Shown here piece after piece: positions 17,471 to 25,965 of a stretch of DNA of 64,000 nucleotides. The notes beneath the pieces are model-generated. The model did no database searches. It had not been told where the DNA came from and worked only from the letters and a program-made list of their open reading frames with translations. Source of the stretch: an uncultured Selenomonadaceae bacterium (GTDB lineage Bacteria; Bacillota; Negativicutes; Selenomonadales; Selenomonadaceae); NCBI GenBank assembly GCA_905234175.1, contig CAJOGX010000002.1, positions 34,842-98,841 on the forward strand, in the 5' to 3' direction. Within the stretch, counting starts at the first letter, position 1; each line of letters begins with the position of its first letter. The position numbers and the translations under genes are program-made.

Positions 17471-19507
17471 ATGAGAATTTTTGCGTACAACAGAATTTTG
17501 CTGCTGATAATCGCCGCCGGTCTTATCGCCTCGCTGATTATCGCCGGTCAGCGTCACGCGATTGAAACGCACAATTCCCAGGTCGATATGGCGATGGACT
17601 ACGACAGCCTCCGCAATTTAGCTGAGCGCGAAGGTTTGGACTTCGGCGAAGTTCTTCAGAAGTTCAAGGCCGCCGGTATCACGTCGCTGGCGATTTACGA
17701 CACGACTTTTGAAAAGCTCACCCGCGCCGGAAAAGTTATCGCGGTTTACGGCAGCGACATAATCACGAATTACCACAGCGGCGCGCTCAACAGCATTCTC
17801 TGGCGGCAGGCCGTCGAACTCGGCGCGATTGATCCGACGCGCGTTTACATTGTCGGAAGCGAACTCGACGCTTACGAAGAAGCGAAGGCTGATTTAATCC
17901 GGCGGCTCGGCGCTGACCGCGTGAAAAGTTTTTCCATTGGCGACGCGGAAGTTCTGGAAGTCAAGGCGCAGTTCGGCGCGTTCATGTCCATGCCCATTGG
18001 AATTTCTACGGCGGAGCTTGAGACCGCTAAGGGCGCCGGCTTTCTGGTTTTAGCGCGCCCGTTCAACTTTCAGAAGTGCACCGTGGAAGACGTTCGCGCA
18101 GTTTTCGACCGGCTCGAAGGCTACCCGATTTCCGAAATTGTTTTCGACGGCCCCGAAATTCTCGGCGCGTCCGACTGCATTGACGTGACGGCGACGGAAT
18201 TTAAAAAGCGCGGGATAATTCTCGGCGTGATTGAGCACACAAGCCAGCTGCAATTTTATCCACAAACGGGAATGCGGGAACTCGCGCAGAAAATTGGCTA
18301 CAACAAAGTTGCGCGCCTCTACGCCGTGCCGAAAGACGAACAGCCGCGTTTACAAATTCCAACGCTGGTGAACCGCTGGTCGACGACTGACCGCGAAAGA
18401 AATATCCGAATCAATCTGCTCCGCACGTACGAGAAACCCGCGCCGGATATGACGCTCCTCGAAACGAATCTGAAATACGTCAGCGAGACGCGCGACAAAC
18501 TCAAAACTTACGGCTACACCTTCGGGCGCGCGGACACGTTTGAAAATTATTACCCCAACAAAATTCTGCGCGCGCTGGTAATAGTCGGCGTGCTGGCGGC
18601 GGCAATTCTGTACCTGTCTCTGATTTCGCGGCGCGTCAACGTCAACCCGAACTCGCAGCTGATAATTCTGGCGGTGCTGTCGGTTATCGCAGTCGTGCCG
18701 ATTTTGCTGGGCGCTGGCGGAAAAGTTCGCGTGGTTGCGGCGCTTATGAGCGCGAATTTATTTCCGGCGCTGGCGGTTATCTGGCAGCTCGACCGGCTGA
18801 GATTCAACCGCGCGGCAAACCTTTCGACGGCGCAGGTAATTTTAGCGGCGGTGCTTGCGCTTTTCGTAACGAGCCTGCTCTCGATGATTGGCGCGGCGTA
18901 TTTGTCGGGCGCGCTCTCGGACGTGGAATTTTTCTTAGAGTTCCAGATTTTCCGTGGAATAAAATTAACGTTCGTCCTGCCGCTGATTTTAGTCGGCTTC
19001 GCGTTTTTGCAGCGGTTCAACGTCATGGACGAAGTGCGGCTTAACGTGCCGGCGACGCAGCAGATTCGCGAAATGCTGAACGCGACGGTCTCGGTGAAAG
19101 TTTTGCTGGGAATTTTCGCGGTACTCGGCGCGTTTGTAGTTTTAATCGCGCGGAGCGGGCACACTGCGGGAATGCCGGTTTCCGGCGCGGAAATTCAGGT
19201 TCGCTCAATGCTGGAACAATTTTTCTACGCACGCCCGCGCTCGAAGGAAATTTTCATAGGGCACCCCGCGTTCGTGCTGGCGATTGCGGCGTTTCTGCAA
19301 AAGTTCCCGAAGTCAATTTGCCTTGGGCTGACGATTCTGGCGACGGTCGGACAAAGCTCAATGGTAGAAACTTTCGCGCACATGCGGACGCCAATTTTGA
19401 TGTCGTTCCTGCGCGGCGTCGACGGAGTACTCCCAGGCGCGGCGATTGGCGCGGTCTTAGTTTTGTTTTTGAATTTCGCAATGCGTCCGGCAAAGGAGTT
19501 TAACTGA
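17471..19507 (+). CDS. DUF5693 multi-pass membrane protein
   Basis: A 678-residue protein with an N-terminal membrane segment (about 7-27), a large extracytoplasmic domain (about 35-360, beginning MAMDYDSLRNLAEREGLDF), and a C-terminal half with at least seven hydrophobic segments (from ILRALVIVGVLAAAILYLSL to GAAIGAVLVLFLNFAM). This matches DUF5693, which in Firmicutes usually stands beside csaB, as here (5 nt gap). The pairing suggests a partner in cell-wall polysaccharide pyruvylation or export, for example a flippase or sensor, but no activity is established. Confidence 0.83.
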   Translation: MRIFAYNRILLLIIAAGLIASLIIAGQRHAIETHNSQVDMAMDYDSLRNLAEREGLDFGEVLQKFKAAGITSLAIYDTTFEKLTRAGKVIAVYGSDIITNYHSGALNSILWRQAVELGAIDPTRVYIVGSELDAYEEAKADLIRRLGADRVKSFSIGDAEVLEVKAQFGAFMSMPIGISTAELETAKGAGFLVLARPFNFQKCTVEDVRAVFDRLEGYPISEIVFDGPEILGASDCIDVTATEFKKRGIILGVIEHTSQLQFYPQTGMRELAQKIGYNKVARLYAVPKDEQPRLQIPTLVNRWSTTDRERNIRINLLRTYEKPAPDMTLLETNLKYVSETRDKLKTYGYTFGRADTFENYYPNKILRALVIVGVLAAAILYLSLISRRVNVNPNSQLIILAVLSVIAVVPILLGAGGKVRVVAALMSANLFPALAVIWQLDRLRFNRAANLSTAQVILAAVLALFVTSLLSMIGAAYLSGALSDVEFFLEFQIFRGIKLTFVLPLILVGFAFLQRFNVMDEVRLNVPATQQIREMLNATVSVKVLLGIFAVLGAFVVLIARSGHTAGMPVSGAEIQVRSMLEQFFYARPRSKEIFIGHPAFVLAIAAFLQKFPKSICLGLTILATVGQSSMVETFAHMRTPILMSFLRGVDGVLPGAAIGAVLVLFLNFAMRPAKEFN

Positions 19508-19512
19508 GTCGC

Positions 19513-20592
19513 ATGGATATTTTAATTTCCGGCTACTACGGCTCGAAAAACGGCGGCGATGAGGCAATGCTTGCGGCCATGCTCGAAGTTCTGCGCGAGG
19601 AGGGCGGCGAGATTAGCGCTACCGTCATTTCGCTGAACCCTGAGTACACCAGAAAGCGCCACCACGTTGACGCCGTGCCCTGGCTGGACGTTTGGACGAT
19701 TATCAAAAAAATTCGTGCGGCTGATTTGCTGATTAGCGGCGGCGGGAGTCTCCTGCAAAACGTCACCAGCCGCCGCTCTTTGTATTATTATCTCGGAATT
19801 ATTTTTCTGGCAAAAATTTTCGGCTGCAAAGTCATGCTCTACGCGCAGGGCATTGGTCCTATCAAAGGCGCGCTGGCTAAGTGGTTGATGAATTTTATTT
19901 TGAACCGCGTTGACCTGATTACCGTCCGCGACCACGGCTCACTTGAGGAACTTGAGCGCTTAAAAATTACGCGCCCGAAAATTTTCTGTACCGCCGACCC
20001 AGTTTTAGCGATTAAGCCGGTTTCTCTCGACGCCGGTAAAAAAATTCTTGCCCGCCACGCGCTGAAAAAATCCGGCAGGCTGATTGGCGTATCCGTCCGC
20101 CGCTGGATTGACTGGCAGAACTGTCAGAGTGCCCTCGCGCAGGCGCTGGATAAACTCGCTGGCGAAGCTGGCGCGCAGATTATTTTTATTCCAATGCAGT
20201 TCCCGAACGACATCAAGGCGGCTGAATCTATCGCCGCGCTCATGAAAAATCCCGCCGCCGTGCTCGAAGAAGAATTTTCTACCGCCGAAATTTTGAGCCT
20301 CGTCGGAAATATGGACGTGCTGATTGCAATTCGCCTGCACGCGCTGATTTTCGCCGGCGTCATGAGCGTGCCAATGCTTGGAATTTCCTACGACCCGAAG
20401 ATTGACAGATTTTTGGACTCGATTGGCGAAAAACCGATTGGCAGTTTGTCAGACGTGACGGCTGAAAAAATTTTCGACGCAGTTATAAAAAAACTTGACG
20501 CGAAAAATTTCCACGACGAATCGCTCCTGCAAAACCTGCGCGAACTGGCACTGCAAAACGCGCGGCTTGCGCTGGAACTTCTCGAAAAATAA
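19513..20592 (+). CDS. csaB: Polysaccharide pyruvyl transferase CsaB
   Basis: A 359-residue enzyme that transfers pyruvate from PEP to a cell-wall polysaccharide, creating the ketal anchor for S-layer-homology (SLH) domains. Seen: ISGYYGSKNGGDEAML at the N-terminus, SGGGSLLQNVTSRRSLYYY, KVMLYAQGIGPIKG, and AIRLHALIFAGVMSVPMLGISYDPKI near the C-terminus, all typical of the CsaB family. Negativicutes tie the outer membrane to the wall through SLH-domain porins, so this gene fits the diderm envelope. It follows DUF5693 by 5 nt and precedes the symporter by 15 nt. Confidence 0.93.
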   Translation: MDILISGYYGSKNGGDEAMLAAMLEVLREEGGEISATVISLNPEYTRKRHHVDAVPWLDVWTIIKKIRAADLLISGGGSLLQNVTSRRSLYYYLGIIFLAKIFGCKVMLYAQGIGPIKGALAKWLMNFILNRVDLITVRDHGSLEELERLKITRPKIFCTADPVLAIKPVSLDAGKKILARHALKKSGRLIGVSVRRWIDWQNCQSALAQALDKLAGEAGAQIIFIPMQFPNDIKAAESIAALMKNPAAVLEEEFSTAEILSLVGNMDVLIAIRLHALIFAGVMSVPMLGISYDPKIDRFLDSIGEKPIGSLSDVTAEKIFDAVIKKLDAKNFHDESLLQNLRELALQNARLALELLEK

Positions 20593-20607
20593 ATTGGAGG
20601 CTTAAAA

Positions 20608-22245
20608 ATGCTGGACGAAATTGTCCTCATTAACAAGAAAGAATTCTTTTTGAACGAAGAAAATCTGGGCGAAGTCAACGAAAAAATTGGCGAGGAACTT
20701 ACGCAGAACAAGGCAACGCGCAAGGAAGCGCTGCTGGCGGAACTTTTACTCGAAGAAAATTTCATGCGGCTGAAAAAATTCGCCGGAACTGAAAGTGCCC
20801 GCGTCCTTGTACGGAAAAAATTTTTTGGCGGGCTCCTGCTGGAAATGCACGCGGCGGGCAAAGAGTTCAATCCGCTGGTTGAGGTTACCGACTTCGACGA
20901 GGAAGACGAAGACCATTACCGCACGATAATTCTTAAGGCGAACCGCGCGAAAATGGGCTACGCGCAGAAAAGCGGCGAAAATATCGTCACGATTAGCGTC
21001 CACGAATCCGGCAGTAAACAAATTTACCACACGCTGGCGGGAATGGTGCTCGGCGTGATTGTCGGCGCGCTCATGAAGGCATTTCTGGCGCCGGAGCTTG
21101 TTAACGCCTTCGACAGCACGGTCGTGGAAAGTTTCCGCACGATTTTCCTGAACGCGCTGAACATGATGATTGCGCCGGTAATTTTTTTCAGCGTCATAAG
21201 CGGCGTGACGAGCATTACGAACGCGGCGGACGTTGGCAGAATCGGCGGCAAGCTCCTCGGCATTTACACTTTCACGACGCTGGTTGCCTCGTTTCTGAGC
21301 GTGGCGATTGGCTTTTTTATTTTCAGCGGCGAAGTTCCGCAGTTGGGTACGGCGAGCGCTGACGCAAAGGAAGGCAATTCGTTTTCGCTGCTGGGAATGT
21401 TCGTCGGGCTCGTGCCGAAAAATTTAGTTGATCCGATAGTAAACGGCGAAATGCTACAAATAATTTTCGTGGCGGTCTTCTTCGGAATCTGCATAAATTC
21501 GCTGGGCAGCAAAGTAAAAATCCTGCACGAATTTATAAACGCGATGAACTCTTTCTGCCTGAAAATGGTCTCGATGATTGTTGCGTTTATCCCGTTTATC
21601 GCGTTCCTGTCAATGGCGTCGCTGATTTTCCACGTCGGGCTTGACTCGGTGCTAATGCTCGGCGAACTCGTCGCGGGACAGCTTTTCGGCAGTCTGCTAA
21701 TGGTCGGCGTCTACGCGCTGCTGATTTTTGTCATAGGAAGAATGAGCCCGCTGCCGTTCCTCAGGAAAATTCCGTCGTTCGTGCCGGTGCCGCTTTCAAC
21801 CAGCTCCTCCAACGCGACGATGCCTTTCACGCTGAGATTTTGCACGGAAAAAATGGGAATTTCTGAAAAGCTGTCGTCTTTTTCGATACCAATCGGCGCG
21901 ACGGTCAACATGGACGGCGGCTGTTTCTACCTGTCAATAGCGAGCATAATGCTGGCGCGAATGTACGGCGTCGAGCTGAATTTCGACGTGCTGTTCACGA
22001 TTTTCGTAACGGTCGTGGCGCTGTCGATTGGCGCGCCTGGCGTTCCTGGCGGAGCGTTCGTGTGCCTTGCGTCGATTGTCGTCGCGCTGGGACTTCCTAA
22101 GGAAGCAACGGCGGTCGTGCTGGGCATTGACCCGATTTGCTCCATGCTGCGCGCAACTTTGAACTCCGTCGGCGACATTGCGGCAACTACTTCCCTCGCC
22201 TCCAACGAAAATCTGATTGACAAAAAAGTTTACGCCGCCGCTTAA
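20608..22245 (+). CDS. Dicarboxylate/amino acid:cation symporter with N-terminal cytosolic domain
   Basis: A 545-residue DAACS (GltP/DctA-type) carrier. The transporter starts near residue 138 (YHTLAGMVLGVIVGALM) and carries the two re-entrant-loop signatures: PLSTSSSNATMPFTLRFC (the Ser-rich HP1 region), GATVNMDGG (Na+ and substrate site) and APGVPGGAFVCLASIV with GIDPICSMLRATLNSVGD (HP2/TM8). The first 137 residues are extra compared with the usual 400-450-residue members; they include KEALLAELLLEENFMRL and end in GENIVTISVHE, a layout that recalls a degenerate GHKL ATPase (inference). GGAGG is 7 nt ahead of the ATG. Substrate likely glutamate, aspartate or a C4-dicarboxylate. Confidence 0.9.
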   Translation: MLDEIVLINKKEFFLNEENLGEVNEKIGEELTQNKATRKEALLAELLLEENFMRLKKFAGTESARVLVRKKFFGGLLLEMHAAGKEFNPLVEVTDFDEEDEDHYRTIILKANRAKMGYAQKSGENIVTISVHESGSKQIYHTLAGMVLGVIVGALMKAFLAPELVNAFDSTVVESFRTIFLNALNMMIAPVIFFSVISGVTSITNAADVGRIGGKLLGIYTFTTLVASFLSVAIGFFIFSGEVPQLGTASADAKEGNSFSLLGMFVGLVPKNLVDPIVNGEMLQIIFVAVFFGICINSLGSKVKILHEFINAMNSFCLKMVSMIVAFIPFIAFLSMASLIFHVGLDSVLMLGELVAGQLFGSLLMVGVYALLIFVIGRMSPLPFLRKIPSFVPVPLSTSSSNATMPFTLRFCTEKMGISEKLSSFSIPIGATVNMDGGCFYLSIASIMLARMYGVELNFDVLFTIFVTVVALSIGAPGVPGGAFVCLASIVVALGLPKEATAVVLGIDPICSMLRATLNSVGDIAATTSLASNENLIDKKVYAAA

Positions 22246-22264
22246 CATTTTTCAAATCTCGACG

Positions 22265-22270
22265 TATAAT
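22265..22270 (+). promoter_or_regulatory. -10 element of the small GG-leader gene
   Basis: TATAAT at 22265-22270, 20 nt after the symporter stop and 30 nt before the ATG of the small gene. No clear -35 is seen. Together with the downstream terminator it marks a single-gene unit. Confidence 0.55.
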
Positions 22271-22299
22271 TTTTAGAAAGCTTGAAGGGAGTTTTAAAA

Positions 22300-22530
22300 A
22301 TGGCAGATGAAAAAATTTTGAAGGAAGAAATTCTCAACGACGACGAACTCGATCACGTGGCGGGCGGCACTTACCATGAAAGCGCGGACGACGCTAAAAA
22401 GTTCAAGGAGCTCGGCGTCACGATTAAAGACAACGGCGGAATTATTAACAAAAACCAATATTTTATCGGCGACACCGAAGTTACGCGCGAAACGGCCTGG
22501 GCGCACGTCGAAAGCCAGCTAAAAAAATAA
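22300..22530 (+). CDS. Small protein with double-glycine (bacteriocin-type) leader
   Basis: A 76-residue protein starting at ATG 22300 (AAGGGAG 8 nt ahead; a TTG at 22282 in the same frame is less likely because it contains the ribosome-binding site). Residues 9-23 read EEILNDDELDHVAGG, which matches the leader consensus L-S-x-x-E-L-x-x-x-x-G-G that C39-peptidase ABC exporters cleave after GG. The remaining 53 residues are hydrophilic, with no Cys, Ser-rich or hydrophobic segment, unlike typical bacteriocins. No exporter or modification enzyme is nearby. It may be a secreted signalling peptide, an orphan precursor, or a protein with a coincidental leader. Confidence 0.75.
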   Translation: MADEKILKEEILNDDELDHVAGGTYHESADDAKKFKELGVTIKDNGGIINKNQYFIGDTEVTRETAWAHVESQLKK

Positions 22531-22555
22531 TTTAATTCACCACCAAAATAAAACG

Positions 22556-22598
22556 GCGGGCATTGGAGACTAAAAATCTTCGGTGCCCGCTATTTATT
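22556..22598 (+). terminator. Terminator after small GG-leader gene
   Basis: GCGGGCA (22556-22562) pairs with TGCCCGC (22584-22590) around a 21-nt loop, followed by TATTTATTTT. Confidence 0.7.
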
Positions 22599-22641
22599 TT
22601 GCGCGAAATGGTGTAAAATGTTCGCAGGAGGCGATTATTTT

Positions 22642-23598
22642 TTGACGACGAAAAAAATTGAGTTCAGGGATTTTGAGGAGACCCGCGCGATTTTGGGCGA
22701 GCGCGACGAAATTTTACAGACGCTGGACGAAAAATTTAACTGCCGGATTGTCAGTCGTGGAAATTTTATCGAACTGCATGGCGATTTTTCTGAAGTCGAC
22801 CGCGCGGCTAAGGTTATCGACGAGCTGAAAAATCTGCACCGCAACGGCAGTCCCGTCACGCTGAACGACGTTGCCGCCGCGATAAAAATTATCCGCAGTC
22901 CGCGCGCTGACGACCTTCACAAAATTTTCGGCGAAACGGTTATCGTCACCGCGAACGGCAAGCACATTCGCGCCAAAAGTCTCGGTCAGCAGAATTATCT
23001 CGACGCGCTGAAAAATCACGTGATAACCTTTGGCGTCGGGCCCGCCGGTACCGGCAAAACTTTTCTGGCGGTTGCGATGGCGGCGTACTATCTGCGTCTT
23101 CGCGAAGTCAAAAAAATTATTCTGACGCGCCCCGCTGTCGAGGCTGGCGAACGACTCGGCTTTCTGCCTGGCGATTTGCAGGAAAAAGTTGACCCGTACC
23201 TCCGCCCGCTCTATGACGCCCTGCAGGAAATCTGGGGCTACGACATGTACCAGAAATTTTTTTCGCGCGGGATAATCGAAATTGCGCCGCTCGCCTATAT
23301 GCGCGGCAGGACGCTCAGCGACGCCTTCATAATTTTGGACGAGGCGCAGAATACTACCAGCCGCCAGATGAAAATGTTTCTGACGCGGCTCGGTTTCGGT
23401 TCGCGCATGGCCGTCACCGGCGATTTGAGCCAAATTGACCTTCCGCACGGCGTCAAATCCGGTCTCGCTGAAGCCGTCGAAATTCTCAAAGATGTGCGCG
23501 GCGTCGGCATCGTTGAACTCGATTCGACTGACGTTGTGCGCCACGACGTTGTTGCAAAAATTATTGAGGCGTGGGAAAAATATGAACACTACGATTAA
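22642..23598 (+). CDS. phoH: PhoH family ATPase
   Basis: A 318-residue PhoH-like protein. The start chosen is TTG 22642 with AGGAGG 10 nt ahead; an ATG at 22618 lies upstream of the ribosome-binding site. An N-terminal KH-like segment (about 20-75) precedes the ATPase domain, which has Walker A GPAGTGKT (133-140) and Walker B IILDEAQNT, with the family phrases RPAVEAGERLGFLPGDL and TGDLSQIDLP. PhoH proteins accompany YbeY in rRNA maturation and quality control, and ybeY follows with a 17-nt overlap. It heads the operon phoH-ybeY-era-DUF212-DUF502-recO. Confidence 0.95.
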   Translation: MTTKKIEFRDFEETRAILGERDEILQTLDEKFNCRIVSRGNFIELHGDFSEVDRAAKVIDELKNLHRNGSPVTLNDVAAAIKIIRSPRADDLHKIFGETVIVTANGKHIRAKSLGQQNYLDALKNHVITFGVGPAGTGKTFLAVAMAAYYLRLREVKKIILTRPAVEAGERLGFLPGDLQEKVDPYLRPLYDALQEIWGYDMYQKFFSRGIIEIAPLAYMRGRTLSDAFIILDEAQNTTSRQMKMFLTRLGFGSRMAVTGDLSQIDLPHGVKSGLAEAVEILKDVRGVGIVELDSTDVVRHDVVAKIIEAWEKYEHYD

Positions 23599-24043
23599 CT
23601 TTGAGCCGGAAACTTTGCGCGTCGAAGAAAAAATTCTGGCGGAAATTCTGCGCGCGGCGGACGTTGTCGGCAAACTCTACGACTGCGAAAATTCCGAGCT
23701 TAGCATTACGCTGACCAACGACGAAACCATTCACGCGCTGAATAAAAAATTTCGCGGGATTGACCGGCCGACTGACGTGCTGTCTTTCGCGTTCCGTGAG
23801 AGCGACGAGCCGGAAATTTTCGGCGAAACCGTTGACGTGCTGGGCGACATAATTATTTCCGTTGAGCGCGCGCAACTTCAGGCGGAAGAGTTCGGGCATT
23901 CGTTCCTGCGCGAAATTATTTTTCTGGAAGTGCACGGGCTTTTACACCTTTTGGGCTACGACCACATTGAAGACGCCGACAGAATCGAAATGGAGGCTGA
24001 ACAAAATTTCGTCATGGCGGAGCTGAAAATTGGGAGGGACTGA
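23582..24043 (+). CDS. ybeY: Endoribonuclease YbeY
   Basis: A 153-residue metal-dependent RNase involved in 16S rRNA 3'-end maturation. The zinc motif HGLLHLLGYDH begins at residue 118 and supplies the three His ligands. RGIDRPTDVLSFAF and LGDIIIS are also diagnostic. The start is ATG 23582 inside the 3' end of phoH; the longer open frame upstream is simply the phoH region read in another phase. Its stop lies just ahead of the era start, whose ribosome-binding site is in the ybeY C-terminus. Confidence 0.96.
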   Translation: MNTTINFEPETLRVEEKILAEILRAADVVGKLYDCENSELSITLTNDETIHALNKKFRGIDRPTDVLSFAFRESDEPEIFGETVDVLGDIIISVERAQLQAEEFGHSFLREIIFLEVHGLLHLLGYDHIEDADRIEMEAEQNFVMAELKIGRD

Positions 24044-24044
24044 A

Positions 24045-24929
24045 TTGAAATCTGGATTTATCGCGGTAATCGGGCGGCCGAACGTCGGCAAGTCGACGCT
24101 GATTAACAAAATCATCGGGCAGAAAATCGCAATCATGTCGGACAAGCCGCAGACGACGCGCAGCCGCATTCAATGCATACTGACGCAGGACGACGCGCAG
24201 ATAATTTTCCTCGACACGCCAGGCATCCACAAGCCAAAACTGAAACTCGGCGAGTACATGCTCAAGGCGGCGGAGGGAACGCTGAAGGAAGTCGACGCAA
24301 TTTTCTTCGTGACAGACGCGACGGAAAAATTTGGCGGCGGCGAAAAATATATTCTTGAGCGGCTCAGTTCGACGACGCAGCCGGTAATTTTAGTGATAAA
24401 CAAAATCGATTTGCTGACGCGCGAGGAAATTTTGCCGATAATCGCGGCGTATTCGGAGCGGTACAGCTTCGCGGCGACGGTACCGATAAGCGCGAGCGAC
24501 GGCACGAACGTGGACGCGCTGATAGCTGAGGCGAAAAAATTTCTGCCGGAGGGACCGAAATATTATCCGGCGGACATGGTAACCGACCAGCCGGAGCGTT
24601 TGATAATCGCCGAGCTGATTCGCGAAAAAATTTTGCACGTGACGGAAGACGAAATCCCGCACGCGGTAGCGGTAGACCTCGAAGAAGTCACGGCGCGGCG
24701 CGCAGATTTGACGTACATTCGCGCGACGATTTACGTGGAGCGGGACTCTCAGAAACGAATTTTGATTGGCAGGGAAGGCAGTTTGCTCAAAGGCGTTGGA
24801 CAGGCGGCGCGGCCGGAAATTGAAATGCTGCTTGGCACGAAAGTTTTCCTGGACCTGTGGGTTAAAGTCAAGCGCGACTGGCGCAATTCTGCCGGAGCGA
24901 TTCAAAGTTTCGGGCTGGGCGACGGCTGA
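24045..24929 (+). CDS. era: GTPase Era
   Basis: A 294-residue GTPase that binds the 3' end of 16S rRNA during 30S assembly. The start is TTG 24045 with GGGAGGGA ahead, giving MKSGFIAVIGRPNVGKS; an upstream TTG at 24030 would include the ribosome-binding site. Seen: G1 GRPNVGKS (10-17), effector TTRSR, G3 DTPGIHKPK, G4 NKID, and a C-terminal KH domain (about 205-285, with IGREGSLLKGVGQAARPEIE containing the GxxG-type loop). It is co-transcribed with ybeY and overlaps the following gene by one base. Confidence 0.97.
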   Translation: MKSGFIAVIGRPNVGKSTLINKIIGQKIAIMSDKPQTTRSRIQCILTQDDAQIIFLDTPGIHKPKLKLGEYMLKAAEGTLKEVDAIFFVTDATEKFGGGEKYILERLSSTTQPVILVINKIDLLTREEILPIIAAYSERYSFAATVPISASDGTNVDALIAEAKKFLPEGPKYYPADMVTDQPERLIIAELIREKILHVTEDEIPHAVAVDLEEVTARRADLTYIRATIYVERDSQKRILIGREGSLLKGVGQAARPEIEMLLGTKVFLDLWVKVKRDWRNSAGAIQSFGLGDG

Positions 24930-25312
24930 TGAAATATTTTCTGCTGCCGTTCGTCGCGTGGATAGTTTCGGGCTCGCTGAAATTTTTAGTCAATGAAATT
25001 CGCTACGGCAAAGGGCGCGCGTTGATTGGCTACGGCGGACTTCCGAGCACGCACGCCACGATAATTTCTTCCGCAGTTTTTTTCTGCGGCTTCAGCGAAG
25101 GATTTTTCACGCCGACGTTTACACTGGGCTTGAGCGTGCTTTTACTGTTTGTCATGGACGCTCACGGCCTGCGGCGGAAAATTGGAACGCACGCGGAAAT
25201 TTTGAACCGGCTACAGCGTGAAACATTTCTGCGCGAAAGAATGGGGCACAGCTGGCTGGAAATTTTCTGCGGAATAATTTTAGGCGCGGCGCTCGGATTT
25301 ATTTTTTCGTGA
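24929..25312 (+). CDS. Divergent PAP2 family membrane protein (DUF212)
   Basis: A 127-residue protein with four hydrophobic segments. GGLPSTHATIISS and VMDAHGLRRKIGTHAEILN are the DUF212 signatures, corresponding to the phosphate-binding Ser-x-His of PAP2 phosphatases and a following acidic/basic motif. This suggests an integral-membrane phosphatase acting on a lipid phosphate, perhaps undecaprenyl or phosphatidyl type, though no member has a firm assignment. ATG overlaps the era stop. Confidence 0.85.
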   Translation: MKYFLLPFVAWIVSGSLKFLVNEIRYGKGRALIGYGGLPSTHATIISSAVFFCGFSEGFFTPTFTLGLSVLLLFVMDAHGLRRKIGTHAEILNRLQRETFLRERMGHSWLEIFCGIILGAALGFIFS

Positions 25313-25333
25313 CGCCGAAAGGGGCGGCTGATT

Positions 25334-25954
25334 TTGAAACTGAAAGGCAAAGAAAAAAAATTCACGCAGCGGGTCTCGGAATGGTTTCTGAACGGCTTGA
25401 TTGTGCTCGTGCCGCCCGCGATTACGATTTTCGTCGTCATGTGGATTCTGAATATCACCGAAGGGCAGCTCGGCAGAATTATCAACGAGCACCTGCACAC
25501 GAACATTCCTGGCATTGGAATTATTTCGATTGCGCTGACGATTCTGATTGTCGGCCTGGTGACGGGCAATATTTTCGCGAAAAAAATAATCGAGCTCTGC
25601 GAACTGCTGCTCGACAAAATTCCGGTCGTGAAATTCATTTACAGTTCCGTGAAACAATTTTCCACGGCGATATTCGCGTCGAACTCGGCGTTCAAACACG
25701 TGGTGCTCGTGCCGTACCAGAAATCTTACGTCATGGGGTTTCTGCTGACGAACGTACCGAACGCAGTGCGTGAAAAAATCGGCGTCGACTACGTGTGCGT
25801 TTACGTGCCATGGAGCCTGAACATGACGGCGGGAATGAATTTATTCGTGCGGCGGCAGGATTTAGTTTTCGTGAACATACCGCCGGAAGACGCGCTGCAG
25901 TTCATCTTGACGGCGGGCACCAACGCGAAAAATGCCGCGAAAAAAATTAAGTGA
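25334..25954 (+). CDS. DUF502 membrane protein
   Basis: A 206-residue protein of the DUF502 family. Two transmembrane segments (about 18-40 and 57-80) precede a soluble domain with the family phrases IPVVKFIYSSVKQ, VVLVPYQKSYVMGFLL and CVYVPWSLNMTAG. The start is TTG 25334 (AAAGGGGCGG ahead). The family is found from bacteria to plant plastids/endoplasmic reticulum as putative membrane-trafficking proteins of unknown activity. It lies between DUF212 and recO in the era operon and ends 11 nt ahead of the recO ATG. Confidence 0.85.
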   Translation: MKLKGKEKKFTQRVSEWFLNGLIVLVPPAITIFVVMWILNITEGQLGRIINEHLHTNIPGIGIISIALTILIVGLVTGNIFAKKIIELCELLLDKIPVVKFIYSSVKQFSTAIFASNSAFKHVVLVPYQKSYVMGFLLTNVPNAVREKIGVDYVCVYVPWSLNMTAGMNLFVRRQDLVFVNIPPEDALQFILTAGTNAKNAAKKIK

Positions 25955-25965
25955 CGGAGAAATTT

